NCBI GenBank assembly: GCA_014529385.2
Contig: CM043958.1
Coordinates: forward strand, 91,976,435-92,040,434
Length of the DNA: 64,000 nt
Direction: 5' to 3'
DNA from: Adiantum capillus-veneris
Taxonomy: Eukaryota; Streptophyta; Polypodiopsida; Polypodiales; Pteridaceae
The notes beneath the pieces are model-generated. The model was not told the DNA's origin, did not search any database, and saw only the letters and a program-made list of their open reading frames with translations. Both the position numbers and the translations under genes were made by a program. The stretch's first letter is position 1; every line of letters begins with the position of its first letter. This document shows positions 43,451 through 58,565 of the stretch, one piece after another.

Positions 43451-43880
43451 ACTTGCATGAGAGATAGGAAAATCCATGGTTCTCTCTCTTGGTTGTCCTA
43501 ATATGCTACCAATGGTAAAATTAAAACCTTCAACATGTACATAAATTTTTTAATTTCAATAGAGATTTTTCAAGATTGGATCTTGAAGACAGAGCTTTCT
43601 TAAGATTTTGAAAAGACTCTTTCCATTCTTTAGTCCATACTAACTGCTTGACCAGGCCATAGATGGGTTTGGTATGTTATGGGATACATGTAGATGAATC
43701 TCTGGTAGCATCAACAATGTCCCATGCAAGATTAAAATTCCTTGACATTGATAGGTATAGGAATTTCCACAATGACCTCTAATTTCTCCATATTAGTAGA
43801 ATTCTCATTCTTAAAAGCTTTGTGTTCAAGAATTTTTCCTCGCCTAACCATGAAAACACATTTTTTAATGCTTTAGCGCC
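43451..43880. other. probable further gypsy decay
   Basis: No clear domain. It lies where reverse transcriptase of the minus-strand gypsy remnant would be expected and joins LTR copy 1 of the next element at about 43881. Confidence 0.3.
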
Positions 43881-44843
43881 CAATGGCTTGCCTGATTCCT
43901 ATTGGCCAGAAGACTAAGAGGTCTAATAAAAGTTTAATTTAATTATTTAAATACCTAAAGCTCTCACAAAAGGGGAAAGGGGGACACATGTCACAAGACT
44001 ATCACTTATGCTTCTTAATTGTCATTGGCTAAGCTTTGCAGGGTCCAATAGGATGCCAGCATGTTCAATTAGCAAGAGGGTCGACCAAGAGAGAGAGGGG
44101 GCTGATTTTTGCAAGGCATTATTACTTACATACTCACACAAGCTCATGTGTCAAGTAAAGAAGACTATCTCCTTCTCAAGCTTTAATGGAAAGCTCATCA
44201 TCTACTCCAAGCTTGTGAGAAGGGAGGCTTACACCAACAACTCTTGGATTTATGATGCAAATCCAACCAAGAGCCAAGCTTCAATGCATGCTCATCTCCT
44301 CTACCATGCTAATTACTAAGCTATGCTAAGCTATTATGAGTGATTATGCGAGGAGACATACTTCTTTCTCGTAAAAATACTCCTTCTTCCTGTCGATCTA
44401 CTCTCATACCCCGCTAGCTCTCACCATCTTCAAAGGTGTGTAAGGTCTTGGGTCTGAGACCATGAGGGAATTGATGTTGTGTTTTCAAGTGTAAGCTTGG
44501 TACTTGAAGCTTTCATCTTCATTGCACCAGCAAGTTATTGAAGGAACACAAAGTATTGTATTGTAAAATGTCTCCCTTGATGGGGGAAACCTATAATACA
44601 AAGCCTTCTGGAGGGGGGACCGTCGGCTCCATGTAAATCCGGTCCTCAACTATTGTCAATAGCTTAATTTCTCTCTCTTTTTGAAGTATTGTTCATGCCT
44701 ATCTAACTAGATGTTATACTTTTTGTTGATCTCTCCATCCAAGCACTCTTGCTATGCTCATTAGGAAGCTATTCTAATGAAATGCTCACTATGTCTATGT
44801 TATTTTCCGCTACATATAAGTTACTAGACCATTAAATGTCACA
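43881..44843 (+). mobile_element. gypsy element F: 5' LTR, truncated at its left
   Basis: Homologous to the last ~890 bp of 46953-48537 (shared start GCCCAATGGCTTGCCTGA, TATA-like TATTTAAATA near 43942, CCCGCTAGCTCT, shared end GACCATTAAATGTCACA). It ends in ACA directly before a primer site. The left ~700 bp of the LTR is absent, replaced by the older gypsy fragments. A 100-codon frame at 44008-44319 (KLMCQVKKTISFSSFNGKLI) is kept in the other copy. Confidence 0.85.
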
Positions 44844-44856
44844 TTGGTATTAGAGC
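44844..44856 (+). other. element F primer-binding site
   Basis: TTGGTATTAGAGC directly after the LTR, one difference from TTGGTATCAGAGC. It sets the orientation of F as plus. Confidence 0.9.
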
Positions 44857-46189
44857 ACAAGGTTTCTCTTTTCTCGCTCAAGAAGTGAGGTCAGGTCCTC
44901 AAGCTAACTATAAATGGTTGGTATTATTAATTGCAATGCTTTTGTTGTTGGCTGCACATTCAGGTTGGTGGGCGCTATTTTCTCAATCTCTACTTTAGCA
45001 TGGGGGTTTCTTTTGTAGAAGCAAGACTGACCGCTTATTGCAAAATAGAGGATGCTTGTCATACACCAATAATTGTCCAGGGTGTGTGATTCCACATGCT
45101 AGACCATATGTTGCTTGTGTCAAAAAATATTGACTCCACAAGCCATACACACATGGGCCTTGACCAAACATTGTCAATGTTGCTTGCTTCTCCAAAAGCA
45201 TAATCTTGTCTGTATACCATCTCATGAGGGCCCCTCCTCGACAATACTAAATTAAAATAAACCAATGGTTTCAATGTAATTTGTCAAAAAATGAATAACA
45301 TTTGCCTTGTAAACTAATACAAATCTCAATCTCAAAACATTTGATACTAGCCACCTACTTAGTAAGCTTCCCAATGGGATTTAAGACACACATATGAAAT
45401 GGATTGTTCTTTAAATAACAAATAATGCATACTCTTAAACAACCATGCAAAGCTTCACTAGTCAAATCAAAACACATTACAAAACAACTCATTAAAAGAT
45501 TAATCTTTTTGAACAAAAACAATTATATGTGATATGAATGCACATCTATGCTTAAGCAAAATGCACTTTAAAAAAGCACCATCTGTATTTAATTTTGAGT
45601 TTGTACATAAAATATAAATCTTAAAAATGTTGCCAGAGTCTTCTTTGTACGGAGACCTCTTTCTCAAAAAAAAATCAGCACACCCTTTTCTTTTCTTGGG
45701 CTCCCACATGGGATTTTCATCACAGAATTTCTTTTTCCAAAAAAAATTTCCACCTCATCTTGGGCTCCCACGTGGGATTTAAGGATTATCTTACACATTA
45801 AAATCAAACAGTTTCCACCTCATCTTGGGCTCCCACGTGGGATTTAAGGATTATCTTACACATTAAAATGGATAGCTCAAGACACCCGGTCAAGCCATAT
45901 GCATAGGTAGAAGAACTGAAGGTAAAAATCGATAGCTCAAGATAAAGTAGAATAGGGATTTTTCAGCCTTGCAGTGCGCCTGCTTCGTGCAGATAACGGG
46001 GCATCATCGTCAAGAGCTATGGTCTTAACAGTGGAGTCCTACGGGGCTTGCCTACGGCTTAACCACTATTGAGCTATTAAAAGCTTGGCAGGAGCCAATA
46101 CTGTTTTGATGGTGAAAGACCCTCTCTTCTATTCCTTGCAATTAATGATATTCGAGCCACGGGTACAAGAGCTTGAGTGCTTTTCTAAA
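44857..46189. other. element F internal DNA without recognisable gag
   Basis: Expected place of gag and protease, but no motif is readable. It holds the 65-bp tandem duplication listed separately and a repeated GATAGCTCAAGA word (45871, 45930). Confidence 0.4.
45747..45869. repeat. tandem duplication, 65-bp unit
   Basis: Two copies of TTTCCACCTCATCTTGGGCTCCCACGTGGGATTTAAGG.. at 45747 and 45812. Each contains the palindrome CCCACGTGGG, a G-box-like sequence. A third partial copy with CCCACATGGG lies near 45700. Confidence 0.9.
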
Positions 46190-46952
46190 GGGGTTAAGAG
46201 GAGTAGCAACTAGCGCTTGAATAGTATCACTATCAAGAATAGGTTTCCCATTCCACGGGGAGAAGATCTATTCAATAAGCTGCAAGGATTGACTTACTTC
46301 AGTAAGATTGACCTAAAAAGTGGCTACCATGAAATAAGGATAGTTGATCAAGATATTGTAAAGACCACATTTTGCACTACGTTTTGTCTTTACGAATACA
46401 TTGTCATGACTTTTGGCTTGACCAATGCACCAACCACATTTAACCGCTTGATGGAGAAGCTATTTAGGCCTCACCGAACCTTTACTAGAGTGTTCTTTGA
46501 TGATATAATCATCTACTCTAATTCACTAGACAAACACAAGCAACACCTCCAGGTAATATTTCAAGTCTTATGAGAGAATAAACTTTATATTAATCAAAAG
46601 AAAAGTGAGTCTTTCTTACAAGAGATTCAGTATTTTGGTCACATTATCTCTCAAGATGGCATCCAAATGGGTCCATCAAAGTTAGAGGTAATAAAAGGAT
46701 GGCCTATCCAAGGAATCTACACGAACTAAGAAGCTTTATAGGTACGTGTGCATACTATAGACGCTTCATAGAAAAGTTCTCACAAATCGCGGGACCATTA
46801 CATGACCTAACAAAGAAAAATGTTAGGTATACATGGTCTGCAAAAAAGAACAATGCTTTCGAAAAGCTTATCTCTCAACCTATGCTTACATTGCCGGATC
46901 TCTCAAAGCCATTTGAGGTCCAATGTGACGCTTGTGGTGATAGAGAGGTAAT
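46190..46952 (+). pseudogene. element F: Ty3/gypsy reverse transcriptase, partial
   Basis: NRFPIPRGEDLFNKLQG, YFSKIDLKSGYHEIRI, TTFCLYEYIVMTFGLTNAPTTF and the catalytic box VFFDDIIIYS (usually YVDD) are readable from 46217. A stop near 46571 and a frame change near 46690 follow. Then ELRSFIGTCAYYRRFIEKFS and the RNase H beginning LPDLSKPFEVQCDACG. Coding sequence stops there, with the 3' LTR next; RNase H and integrase have been deleted. Confidence 0.93.
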
Positions 46953-48537
<1,585 letters not shown>

Positions 48538-49610
48538 AATTCATGTTCAACACTTCAAACTAAGCCTTCGAGTCAAGTTTCAATAAATTTGAACAAGATT
48601 TAGAAAGTCAAACTCAATTTCTCGACAATCAATACAAATTTCAGTTTTTATCAAGTTTTTGGTCTGTTTTGTGATCCAAATTCTATGAGCCTTCACAAAA
48701 TATGTTTGTAATCATGCATAGAGTCTCTAGTATCAACTTGGTCAATTTTGAGTTGGAAGTAAATAATCGCGATTATTTACTTTTGGCCTAAAATGAACAC
48801 TTTTTGCAATTTTTACAATTCTTTTTATGACATGTTTTAAGCCTCTGAATCAGATCTAAACTTTTTTTGGCCTAAATTCTCAAGAAAATGTAAATAATCT
48901 GATTTTTTGCAAACTCTTGAAAATTTACCTCAAATGCTTCCTTAAGCTCACCCACTAGTTCATACAACTTTTATGAGCAAAATCTCCAACCGGATTCAAT
49001 GGTTGATAGTCTTTAGGTGTTGGTTCAAGTCGTAGACCTGAAATTCTGCAACTTCACATAAACAACTCACAAATGATTCTTTTGGAGTGAGCAATTATTT
49101 GAGATCCCACCTCCGATTCTACTTACCCTACTCCTAGGTTCTAAGGCAATTGGGTTGTGGAAGGTGTCCACAAACACTTGTTTTGTTGTTTTTTATGGTT
49201 TCTTGAGCTTTGATCTTAAGACTTGTTTTGTCCATCAATCATTCTCAAAATCCTAACCTAATCCTACAATCCTACAAGGTACTTGGCAAGTACAATATAC
49301 TTCCAAGCTACCTCTACACAGCAAAAGACGACACTCTTAAGCTATGCGGGTTCAAAGAGAAAGTTTTACTCTAGGTGATCCTAGAGGAAGTTAAAGGACA
49401 ACTACACAAGACGCTCTTGTTTTTCCCTAATAATTAGGGAGCTCGAACTAAGGATAAATTGATTCAATCTGGAAGCTTATAGCCCCGGGTCATTGATCAC
49501 AATATCCACTTGGAAAATAGAAGTTACAATATTCCTGATTATCAAAAGAATAATTGTTTTTATAATAAAATCTCCTGAAAAATGTTGCATGGGTTAGCTG
49601 GCTGCTAGCA
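48538..49610. other. no supported gene
   Basis: AT-rich, no frame or repeat that I can name. Confidence 0.4.
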
Positions 49611-50018
<408 letters not shown>

Positions 50019-50808
50019 ATATAGCCAAGAGCGTTAAAAATTCAACTTCAACACCAAAAGGAATAGCAAAACCACTATTAGTAAACCCCAAATAAAAGAA
50101 CTATGCTCCCGTGGGAATTTACAAGCACACGTCTACCCAAAGGACCATAGCACATAGGAGCAAAACCCTATCAAAGCACGGATTTATAGCACACGCCGAC
50201 CAATGTATGAATACAAGGGCCTTCCATTTCACAATTAAACATCACAAACCCACATTTTCCACATCAATTCCAAAATTCATGAACGCATGCCCTCCCAATC
50301 TGTCTGCACACAATTTGCCACTAGGCTACCATAGCTATAACCCTGCAGACAACTAGTCGTAACTTGAAGAGCACAACTCCAATTGGGGCACTTTAAAGCT
50401 TGGAAAAAATCTTGAAAAATGACTAGCAAGAAAGCTGAGGATTATCAAAATTTATTTTACGCATCGCTATGTCCAAAATTGATGCAAACAGTAAGCTATC
50501 CGGGTACAACTACATGTAGAGAAGACAGGGCGAGGGCAAAAAAATGCATCCAAAAGCATCAAGAAGGCACAACGACCCAAAACCTGCAAGCTTTTGATCT
50601 TTGGCTAAACTTTTTAAACTTTTTATTTGATTTTTAGTTCTATACAAGTATCAGTTCGAAGAACTCACTTACGGGAACTTACAGTAACCCGACAGCTAGT
50701 GCTACACTAGTGACTTGCCTTGCATGTACATGTGCTTGCCAAACAGTTAGAGCAAGAGAGTGAAAAGTAGAGAGAGACGGAGTAGAAAGAGAGATAGAGA
50801 GCATGAGA
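50019..50808. other. no supported gene
   Basis: Several short plus frames (50111-50356, 50419-50637) lack motifs. A/C-rich composition resembles retroelement leader DNA, but nothing proves it. Confidence 0.3.
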
Positions 50809-50815
50809 GAGTTGA

Positions 50816-50892
<77 letters not shown>

Positions 50893-50922
50893 GAGAGAGA
50901 GGGGGGGGGAAAGACAATTAGA

Positions 50923-50956
<34 letters not shown>

Positions 50957-50970
50957 GGGGAAAGACAATT

Positions 50971-51020
<50 letters not shown>

Positions 51021-51040
51021 GCTGCAGAGAGAGAGGGAGA
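50809..51040. repeat. (GATA)n, (GA)n and poly-G compound array
   Basis: AGATAGATAGATAG.. followed by long GA runs. The segment GGGGGGAAAGACAATTAGAAGAGAGAG occurs twice (50901-50930 and 50945-50975), so part of the array was duplicated. It includes a run of about 14 G at 50946-50960. Confidence 0.97.
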
Positions 51041-52325
51041 GGAAAAGAGATGAGGCTTTCCAATCAACGAGCAAAGAAAACCGAGCAAAAACAATTTTTG
51101 AGCGAATATGAGCAACACCCTTGACAAATTGACGCAAGCGTAAGGTATATTGAAGAAAAAACTCATGTCGTTTTAAATTCAACCAGCTTCTCCTCACAAA
51201 TGGATCATACATTTAAAATTACAAGAAAGTAACTGCCCAAATAAAATCTGAAGTCATAGAAGTACATATAAAGTGGTTAATTACGGATGCATCAAAAACA
51301 CCAAAAAAGGGTAGAACTAACAAACTTCTAGTAAGCCTATAAGAAGTAGACAAAATAACCTTGTAAAATTGAGAAGCTTCATGATCAAGAGCATAAACAT
51401 GCTCTCCTATATTATATTCTTTTTGCAAAAGCTTTACATGCTCTATGACAAAGCGAGAGGATGCAAAGAGAAAACTCCGCCATCAATGCTAAAATGTTGC
51501 TTAATAGTGTCAACTTTGATCTCCTACATGTGATTATCAAACATAAGCATTAGTCTCCAACCTCCTTGAGGGCCATACATAGTAATGTGTGCTCATTGCA
51601 CACAAGAGACAGTGAGCATAAAGCTGCAAAGAAATTTTTGAAGACACAAGTTTATGTTCTAGGAGAAATGGCTCTTAATTTTGTGGTCATGTTATACAAG
51701 TATTATAGAGATGACCATGGCTAGGGCATTATGCACAGAAGATATTCTGATAATCATTGCACAACCAAAACATCAAAGCGATAGTTTTCCACCACATAAC
51801 ATAAACCATATTGAAGATTTATAGTGACAATATTAAATCAAAATAGTAAAAACTATAAAATCCATGAAGTCAACAAACTCATCAAGGAGAAAAATCATTT
51901 ACAAAATCACCATTAAATCCATAATCTAGGAAATCAAACCTAACATTCGTTTGATTTTTTTCAATAAAACAGTAAAGCTCATCTAGCTGTCACGTGTGAA
52001 AGTTGGGTATTGTTCTTGTACAAGCACTCTTTGTGTAGAACTCTCTATTCAAAGTACTCTCTTTGTCTACCTCTCTGTTCAATGCTTCTCTCCCATCTTG
52101 CTTTGCTTGTCTTCATCTCGCCTACCTCATCAAGTCTTCTATAATTATAGCTCTCAGCTCTATAGTAGTGTTGTTCGACTCATCATAGCCCCTAGCCCCG
52201 CTTAGCTCTGCCTACCATAGCTTAGTCCCGCTAAACTCAGCTCCTCTCAACCTGGCAGCTCTCAAAATAGGTAAAACCTATAAGCCTAATCATGATTTGT
52301 GGAAGGCCAGGCTAGTAGAGGCCAT
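51041..52325. other. no supported gene; one exon-like frame
   Basis: A minus frame around 51340-51440 (KEYNIGEHVYALDHEASQFYKV) looks protein-like and ends near a weak donor (ACAAG|GTTATT). I do not recognise it. The remainder is non-coding. Confidence 0.25.
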
Positions 52326-52500
52326 TAGTTTTTAAGAGTTTTTGGATGTTCTCCATTAGAAAAAATATTTTAAGATTCTTGTTGGAGCCATCCAAGGGTG
52401 GATTGAAATCGGTGTGCAGAGTCTTGTGCTTGATCTTATCATTAGCTTGTTTAAAAAACACATCAGGAGAAAGTTGGACTCACTTTTGGGTCCTGTAAGA
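52326..52500 (+). repeat. dispersed repeat, copy B (pair with 16722-17015)
   Basis: Same two blocks as copy A, TTTTTGGATGTTCTCCATTAG..GGAGCCATCCAAGGG and AGTTGGACTCACTTTTGGG, here 75 bp apart instead of about 200. Confidence 0.7.
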
Positions 52501-52813
52501 AGTTCCACGTTGGCTTAGAGAGAGAAAATGAAAATGTTAAATTGTGCATTTTATGTGATACTTTTTTGTGCCAAAATGATATTCTTTGGTAGGCAGCCGC
52601 CGCCCTTATCATTCTTATCCTTCATTCTCTTGTCAGGAATCCAACTAACCGTATGACTAATGATTTGAAATGCCAACTTACAAGCGTTCCCTCCAGAAAC
52701 ATAAGCCACACGAACTCTATCAACTCTAAACATGAACATATGGCCTTCCCTCCCAAAACCTAAGATATTTCATGAGTTTCGAGTGTCTGTTTATTTCTCT
52801 ATCAACTCTAGGA

Positions 52814-54960
52814 ATGGAGAACGCTTCTTTTTCTGATGAAAACACCAATTTGAAATTGCAATCCTCAACGCCTTCATCTTTAACACTTACCCAAAGAAAG
52901 AGCACACATCATCTTCATGTTGATGTATTGCAAGAGTACGCACCATTGCAGAAACATAGGGGGGAGTCTTTCTTATCTCAACGGGAGAAAGAACTTAGAA
53001 GGACAAAGAAGGAACATCACTTGAATTTATGGACCGATGGGTCTATTTATCCAAAGGATCCTAGGACAAATGTGCCACCTCCCTTTGCTAATATCACTAA
53101 CCTCTTACATTTCACAGGCGATGGCAAGGGTGGGCTATTGGGATACACCGAACATTTGGAAATGAGAGGATTGAATGCGGAAAGGCAAAGAAACTTCCTG
53201 GAGATGGAGAACATGCAACTGAAGAAACTTAATGAAGCATGCTCTCGGAAGATTTCATCCAACAAAGAGACAACCAAGGCCTTGAGAAGAAGATCACAAG
53301 TTTGTGAGAGAAAGACACCGTGCTTGGTAGTCGGAAAAGAAAACGAGATCTGTGCAACATTGAGAACATGAAGATTGGTAGTGGTGGCCTGAAAAAACGA
53401 ATACGAGCTTTATGGTAACTTGAAGTTTGTTTCTGCTTTTGTATCTTCAACGTGCTTCACCAAGAAATGGATACTCTTTCCTATACATGATCATAACGCA
53501 TGGTGCTTTTTTGGCAGGTCTTTACTACATCCAAACTTGAACGGTGTAGGCTTCAATGCCGGAGTGCATTATAACCGTCTAGTTCCAAAAGAAGTAGTTG
53601 AAGAGATGATAACTCAAAAAAGAATTCGTAAGTTAAAAGGGAGGCTCCTTACCTCCTTCATGAATGAGAATCAATTGGAACTAGTGGAAGTGTAAGCAAT
53701 ACTTGATGAGAGTGGCATCTCGCAGATGGGATACAGGGTACTCTTCAAAGATTTAGCTAAAAAGTCTCAAAATAAACTACAAAGAGGATCATTGTTGCCA
53801 AAGCCATCACATGTAAAGGTTGCTCGCCGACACGTAAATGATAAGGTGTTTGAGAAACTTGGGTCACCATTCCATATTGAAGCAACGTTCTTAGGCAAGG
53901 ACGGCAAAGAGGTATAGTTTAACGAGCACAACAACCTCTTCATTGATCTTGAAGCATTGCAAAGGTATGCAATTCACTTCTTTGACATCAATTGAGAGGA
54001 GTGCGGTGGGGTTCTCAAGTTTGTTTTGAAGCTCGATGAGTGCCAGGTCCTGAAAAACAAGAAGCTGGAGAGAGTCACCATTACCCTCATGAACAGAGCT
54101 CTGGATCCATCAATAACAAAAGAGGATCCAGGATACTTCAGCGTGCAATCCAAAAACAACATTCTAACTCTAGGATCATTTCAGGTATACTTAGTTCACT
54201 CTATAATAACAAAAATATTGATTATTTGGTTGTTGATTTTGTGTTTTTTTTTTCATTACAGGTTGATAAGAAAAATTTGGAAATCCTCGATTGGGTTTTT
54301 AGTCAAACCCAACATTCTTCCTATCATCAGTGGAACAAAGAAACGGATTCGTTCTTTTAGTGGAAGGATTTGGTGACTATACAGTGGAATGGCACATGGC
54401 AGGTGACTTAAAGACTCTTAAGTGTATGTACAACATAACACACAGAACAACTGTGGAAAATCCATGCTTATATTGCACAATCTCTTGAGAGTGTGCAATG
54501 GAATAGAGCTCCCAACAGACATTTGCAAGATAAAACGGCCAATGCTTGATATTCCTCTGAGTAGAGTTCACATCTGTACACTTCATGCACTCTGTCAAAT
54601 AATTGAAAAGGTGGTTTATTTGTACAAATGTTTTGCATGGACATTAAAGCTAGAGAGTGAGTCGAAAAAAGTTTCAAAGCATTAGAGGAAGTGCTCTCAG
54701 ACATTGGTTTGCATGGAGGCAATGCCAAAATCGAAGAGGACCCTAAGATGTCTCAAAGTCATTACAAGGTACCTAGGAAAGCATTGATAGGCGGTGTGAA
54801 GGCCAAAAGGTTTCTTGGGTTTAGCCTCAAAGATTCAGATAGAGAAGAGAGGAGAAACCTGTTTGACAAATGGAAACAGTTACATAAAGTGGTTAAGGAC
54901 AATGCTGGTGGTGGGGCAATCCAAAATTACAAGGTGAACGTGTGGAAATTACTTATATAA
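52814..54960 (+). pseudogene. multi-exon gene of an uncharacterised, probably mobile, family; broken
   Basis: Exon 1 starts near 52814 (MENASFSDENTNLKLQSS) and is charged and Lys/Glu-rich to about 53400. Exon 2 (about 53519-54183) starts after TTTTTTGGCAG and has FNAGVHYNRLVPKEVVEEMI, LERVTITLMNRALD and ILTLGSFQ, with stops at 53693, 53915 and 53990. An intron (54184-54261, GTATAC..CATTACAG) precedes exon 3 (VDKKNLEILDWVFSQ). Later frames give VEWHMAGDLKTLKCMYNIT..NPCLYC and MLDIPLSRVHICTLHALCQIIEK, then SHYKVPRKALIGGVKAKRFLG. The GDLK..PC.YC and IPL..H..TLH..IEK spacing recalls large families of uncharacterised repetitive-genome proteins, perhaps transposases, that I know from other eukaryotes. 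No function is claimed. Confidence 0.6.
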
Positions 54961-56465
54961 AATTTTCCACTACGTTGAGAAGCATTCTTGGGACCAAAGT
55001 AAGCTCACATCATTTCAAGCAGCCTTGCTGGATTGGTGCTCTACATCACCCCCTATTCTCACTTTGTCTCCCATGCACCTTGGCCATAGATACATGCTGG
55101 CGTAGTGATGATGTGGCACCACTTGATCACCTAGATTCTGTGCAGATTCTACGAGCAGATCCTGCAAGCATCACTATCCATATTTGACTAATGGAATTTC
55201 TATATTAAGGTGAGGGTGGCTCATCCCCCTCACTTAGCCTTGCTTTACATGTGTGTGTGTGTGTGTGTCATGGAAAGATAGAGTGAGCAATGTGTTTTCC
55301 TAGCGACTTTACTGTTACACCTCCAATTTTGGTGGCTTGTGGGTGTGCACTACTTCCTACACTTAAACATTACACCTTGGTGATAACTCAACAACACTCT
55401 TCTTCTCAGGTTGGTGCCATACCTTTAGAGTAAATGTCTACATTATGCCGTAACTGGTTTGTAAATAAAAAGATTTGAACTATGGCATTTGTTTTATATC
55501 ACTGATGGTTTTTTTAAATTAAAAAAAACATTACTTTGTTTGGTATAAATAGGCTGTCACCAAACTTTTTTCAATTAAACCAAGTTTTTTTCAACCTCTT
55601 CCATGAGATTGATTGAGCAAAATTTTAGCTCCTTCTCATTGGTTTTGATTAAATGATTGTTTCTTGTCGATTGCTTGCTTGGTTTTGTTGCTCTATCTGA
55701 TAAAATACTATGCATGTATAGGGCATACCGGTATAACCACTGGTGCATAATGAAATGGTAGCACTTAAATTACCTAGTGCTAAGTTAGCTTCCTTGAAAA
55801 GCATGACATGATTAGTTCCGAGATTTCTTGGTTTAGCATGCTTAAATACTTTGTTCATACTTTTTCTTTACTGATCTTACTCATGGTTGTTGGGACAAAA
55901 ACTTAAACTTGATTCTTCCACTATCCACTTGATGTTGTTTTCAATAAGGGTATAAATCTCAGTTATCTTTTAGTATTGCACTTACTGTGTTAAACCTGGG
56001 GTTTGATGATTTTTTTTGGGATTGATTGAGCAATGTTGGCTCCTTCCTATAGATCCTTCTTGGATTTAGGTAAAATTTCCTACATTTTGAAACTAAGTTT
56101 ATGTAGGTATATTTTGAGTCTGCTTGAATCATTTACTCCCTTGGGGTACTCTTGGGGTGCTTTGGGTAGTTCAGCATATGATATACCCCTTCTCAGAGGT
56201 TTTGAATAATGGAAAATTTCTATTATATTTTTTCTCAAAATATGATGCCTGTTTGCTGCCTTGGATTGTTTCACCTGGTATCTAACTTACCTAGCTTACC
56301 TGTGTTGCATACCTTGGTAACGAATATTTCATAACCTACCTAGACCTGAGTTCACTTTGGGAATCTACAAGGAGTATGTAGAAGGTGAGAACAGTCCCTT
56401 AGAAGGCCAAACATCGGGAGCAGTCACACTAGCAATAATTACTGCAAGTAGTTACTATAATAACT
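54961..56465. other. no supported gene
   Basis: A (GT)n tract near 55250-55268. AT-rich sequence otherwise; no frame with motifs. Confidence 0.4.
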
Positions 56466-57175
56466 CCTGGGAACTATAAATAGGACCTGCTACATTGTAA
56501 TTGGGCTTCTTGGCTTCTTAGCTGCTTGACTTTTGGCCATAGCTTTCTAAATACTTCCGGGTTTACGAGCTCTTTGCCTCTAGCTTCACCCTGTAATCAT
56601 TTGAGCTTAAACCCGACACTGTATTGGTTATCCTTGAGCTATTAATTTGAATCTACAAATACTCTTTCCAGTCTTCCAGTCATGTCTCTCATTTTAGTAT
56701 AACATTCTAGTTCAATTTCTTATTTCAGTTTAGCACTCTGTTCCAGTTTCACTAACTGAACTGACGACATAACCAGTAGCTCTAGATTCTAACACTGGAA
56801 TGAGTTGTCTGAAGAGACCAGCTCCAATTCCATTTTGGAGATCACGATGGTTAGAGCTGTTCGCTCTTCGACTAGAAAACTCTTATCTCCCATTTAGAAT
56901 TTTCGTTTGTACACATGGCGCCCAAGACCAGTCGTGGTCGCAAAATGTCAACCCAGTTAGACACCAGTTCCAACCACATCGACCCTATCCCCGAGGTATC
57001 ATAAAGAGATTCTGATCCCAAGAAGGACCCTGAGAGTGAAACTGAGGCTCAGGAGGAGCACAATCATGCTGACGAGGCCAGGGACTTTCAGCACTCCAGT
57101 CATTCTAGGAGGAGAAGGGCTGAGCGAGAATTATTGAGCATGCCTCTGATGGTTATTACTTCTAATGGATAGGGA
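56466..57175 (+). mobile_element. probable gypsy LTR end and gag N-terminus
   Basis: TATA-like CTATAAATAGG near 56473 is followed by CT-rich DNA and, at 56918, an ATG-initiated frame MAPKTSRGRKMSTQLDTSSN with a TAA about 30 codons in. It then stays open to 57172 (DPESETEAQEEHNHADEA, HSSHSRRRRAERELLSMPL). This layout and the basic MAPK start fit plant Ty3/gypsy gag. The primer site between them is not obvious. Confidence 0.4.
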
Positions 57176-57780
57176 AGGATCAGGGCTTGACTATTGCATT
57201 ATGAATAATGATTATGTTACTTGCACTATAATTATAATCTAATCCTATTTTTCCTTCTATGTTGATTGATCTAATAACCTTGGACTGCTACTCCTAGATA
57301 ATAAAATTAATGTTAATTCGGGCTCATGTTGACTAAAAACGTTGATGGTCTTGATGCTCTCATTGATCTGTTGTTTATAGGAAATTTTGATCTGTTACTT
57401 CTGGTTCTATGTTCGTAATAGAGCTATACTTAGATGACCTAGTAGTACTTGGGTGTAGTCTGTGTATATAATGTACTTGGCTTAGGCATTTAGGTTTATA
57501 AAACAATGGAAAACCTTTCTATTAATCACCCATGATTGGATGCAAGCATGTTTGTGCATTAGTCCTATCAATCTTCCATAATAGAGTGACAAGCTCTACT
57601 TGGTGTTTGAAAGATGTCGTCTCCACAAACTTGCTCCTAAGCATGCATACTTCTTAACATTTGTTCACAATATAAAAAAAAAGAGTCTTATAAAATGAAA
57701 ACTTTGTTTATTTTAAATATTTTTTACATTTGCTTACTCTAGGGAAGCATTGTAAGCATTGACAAGGTTTAGGTTATTCT
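57176..57780. other. no supported gene
   Basis: AT-rich DNA between two oppositely oriented gypsy fragments. Nothing recognised. Confidence 0.4.
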
Positions 57781-58565
57781 TTAATTGTATGCTTTGCATC
57801 CATCTAGCATCTTCAAAAGGATAGTTCTTAAACTTAATAAGATACCGTCGGATAATCCTACTGCCTCTCAATACCTTGTCTTCATGTCGGAGAATGGACT
57901 CGGGCTGCAACACCTCTTCTTGGTCCTCGATCTTCGGTGGGTCTTCAATAGTTGGTTCTTGAGGTGGCTCTCCTTTCTAAGGCTTTAGTAGGCTCGCATG
58001 AAAAGCATTGTGTATGAGCCAATGATTGGGCGACTTGAGTTGATAGGCCATCACACTGATTGGTCTAAGAATCTGGAAGGGACCATAGTACCTTTTTGCT
58101 AACTTAGCATAGTACTTTTGGTGTCCCATAGGATTCTTGCCCGTAGTCATTATAGGATCTCTATCCGACACCATGGACATTGGCAAGCCATGGTACTTGA
58201 AGATTTGTGATATGAAGAGGGTTGCCATTTGATGGGCTTTGATAGTCTTTTTGACAAGTATAAAATGAGCTTGTTTACTGAACCTGTCTACTATCATCCA
58301 TATTCCTGTATTCCCATGGATAGACTTAGGCAATCCAAAGATAAAATCCATGGATATGCTCTCCCATGGTGAATTAGGGATTGGCAAAGGTTGAATCAAT
58401 CCAAGCTGCTTCCCACTATCAAACTTCGTCTTTTGGCATACCACACATTTAAAACCATACTCTTGTATGTTTGCTTTCATGGCAGGCCAATAGAAACATG
58501 TTTCAATCCCTTTTAGAGTAGACTGAATTCCTCTATAATGTCGATACCGAAAAGTGTTCCTAATC
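57781..58565 (-). pseudogene. chromovirus (Ty3/gypsy) integrase with chromodomain
   Basis: Zinc region ending FYWPAMKANIQEYGFKCVVC, integrase core WESISMDFIFGLPKS (first catalytic D) and MSMVSDRDP (second), then an internal deletion after DRDPIMT that removes the catalytic E. Next come LAKRYYGPFQILRPISVM and NAFHASLLKP, a TAG at 57986, and in the same frame a chromodomain (PESILRHEDKV, RRYLIKFKNYPFEDARWM). The chromodomain directs such elements to particular chromatin. The right end abuts Copia leader DNA at about 58565. Confidence 0.92.

Noticed and set aside
50679-51212. 177-codon Ser-Leu-rich minus frame
   Set aside because: It is created by the (GA)n/(GATA)n array; flanking codons show no motif.
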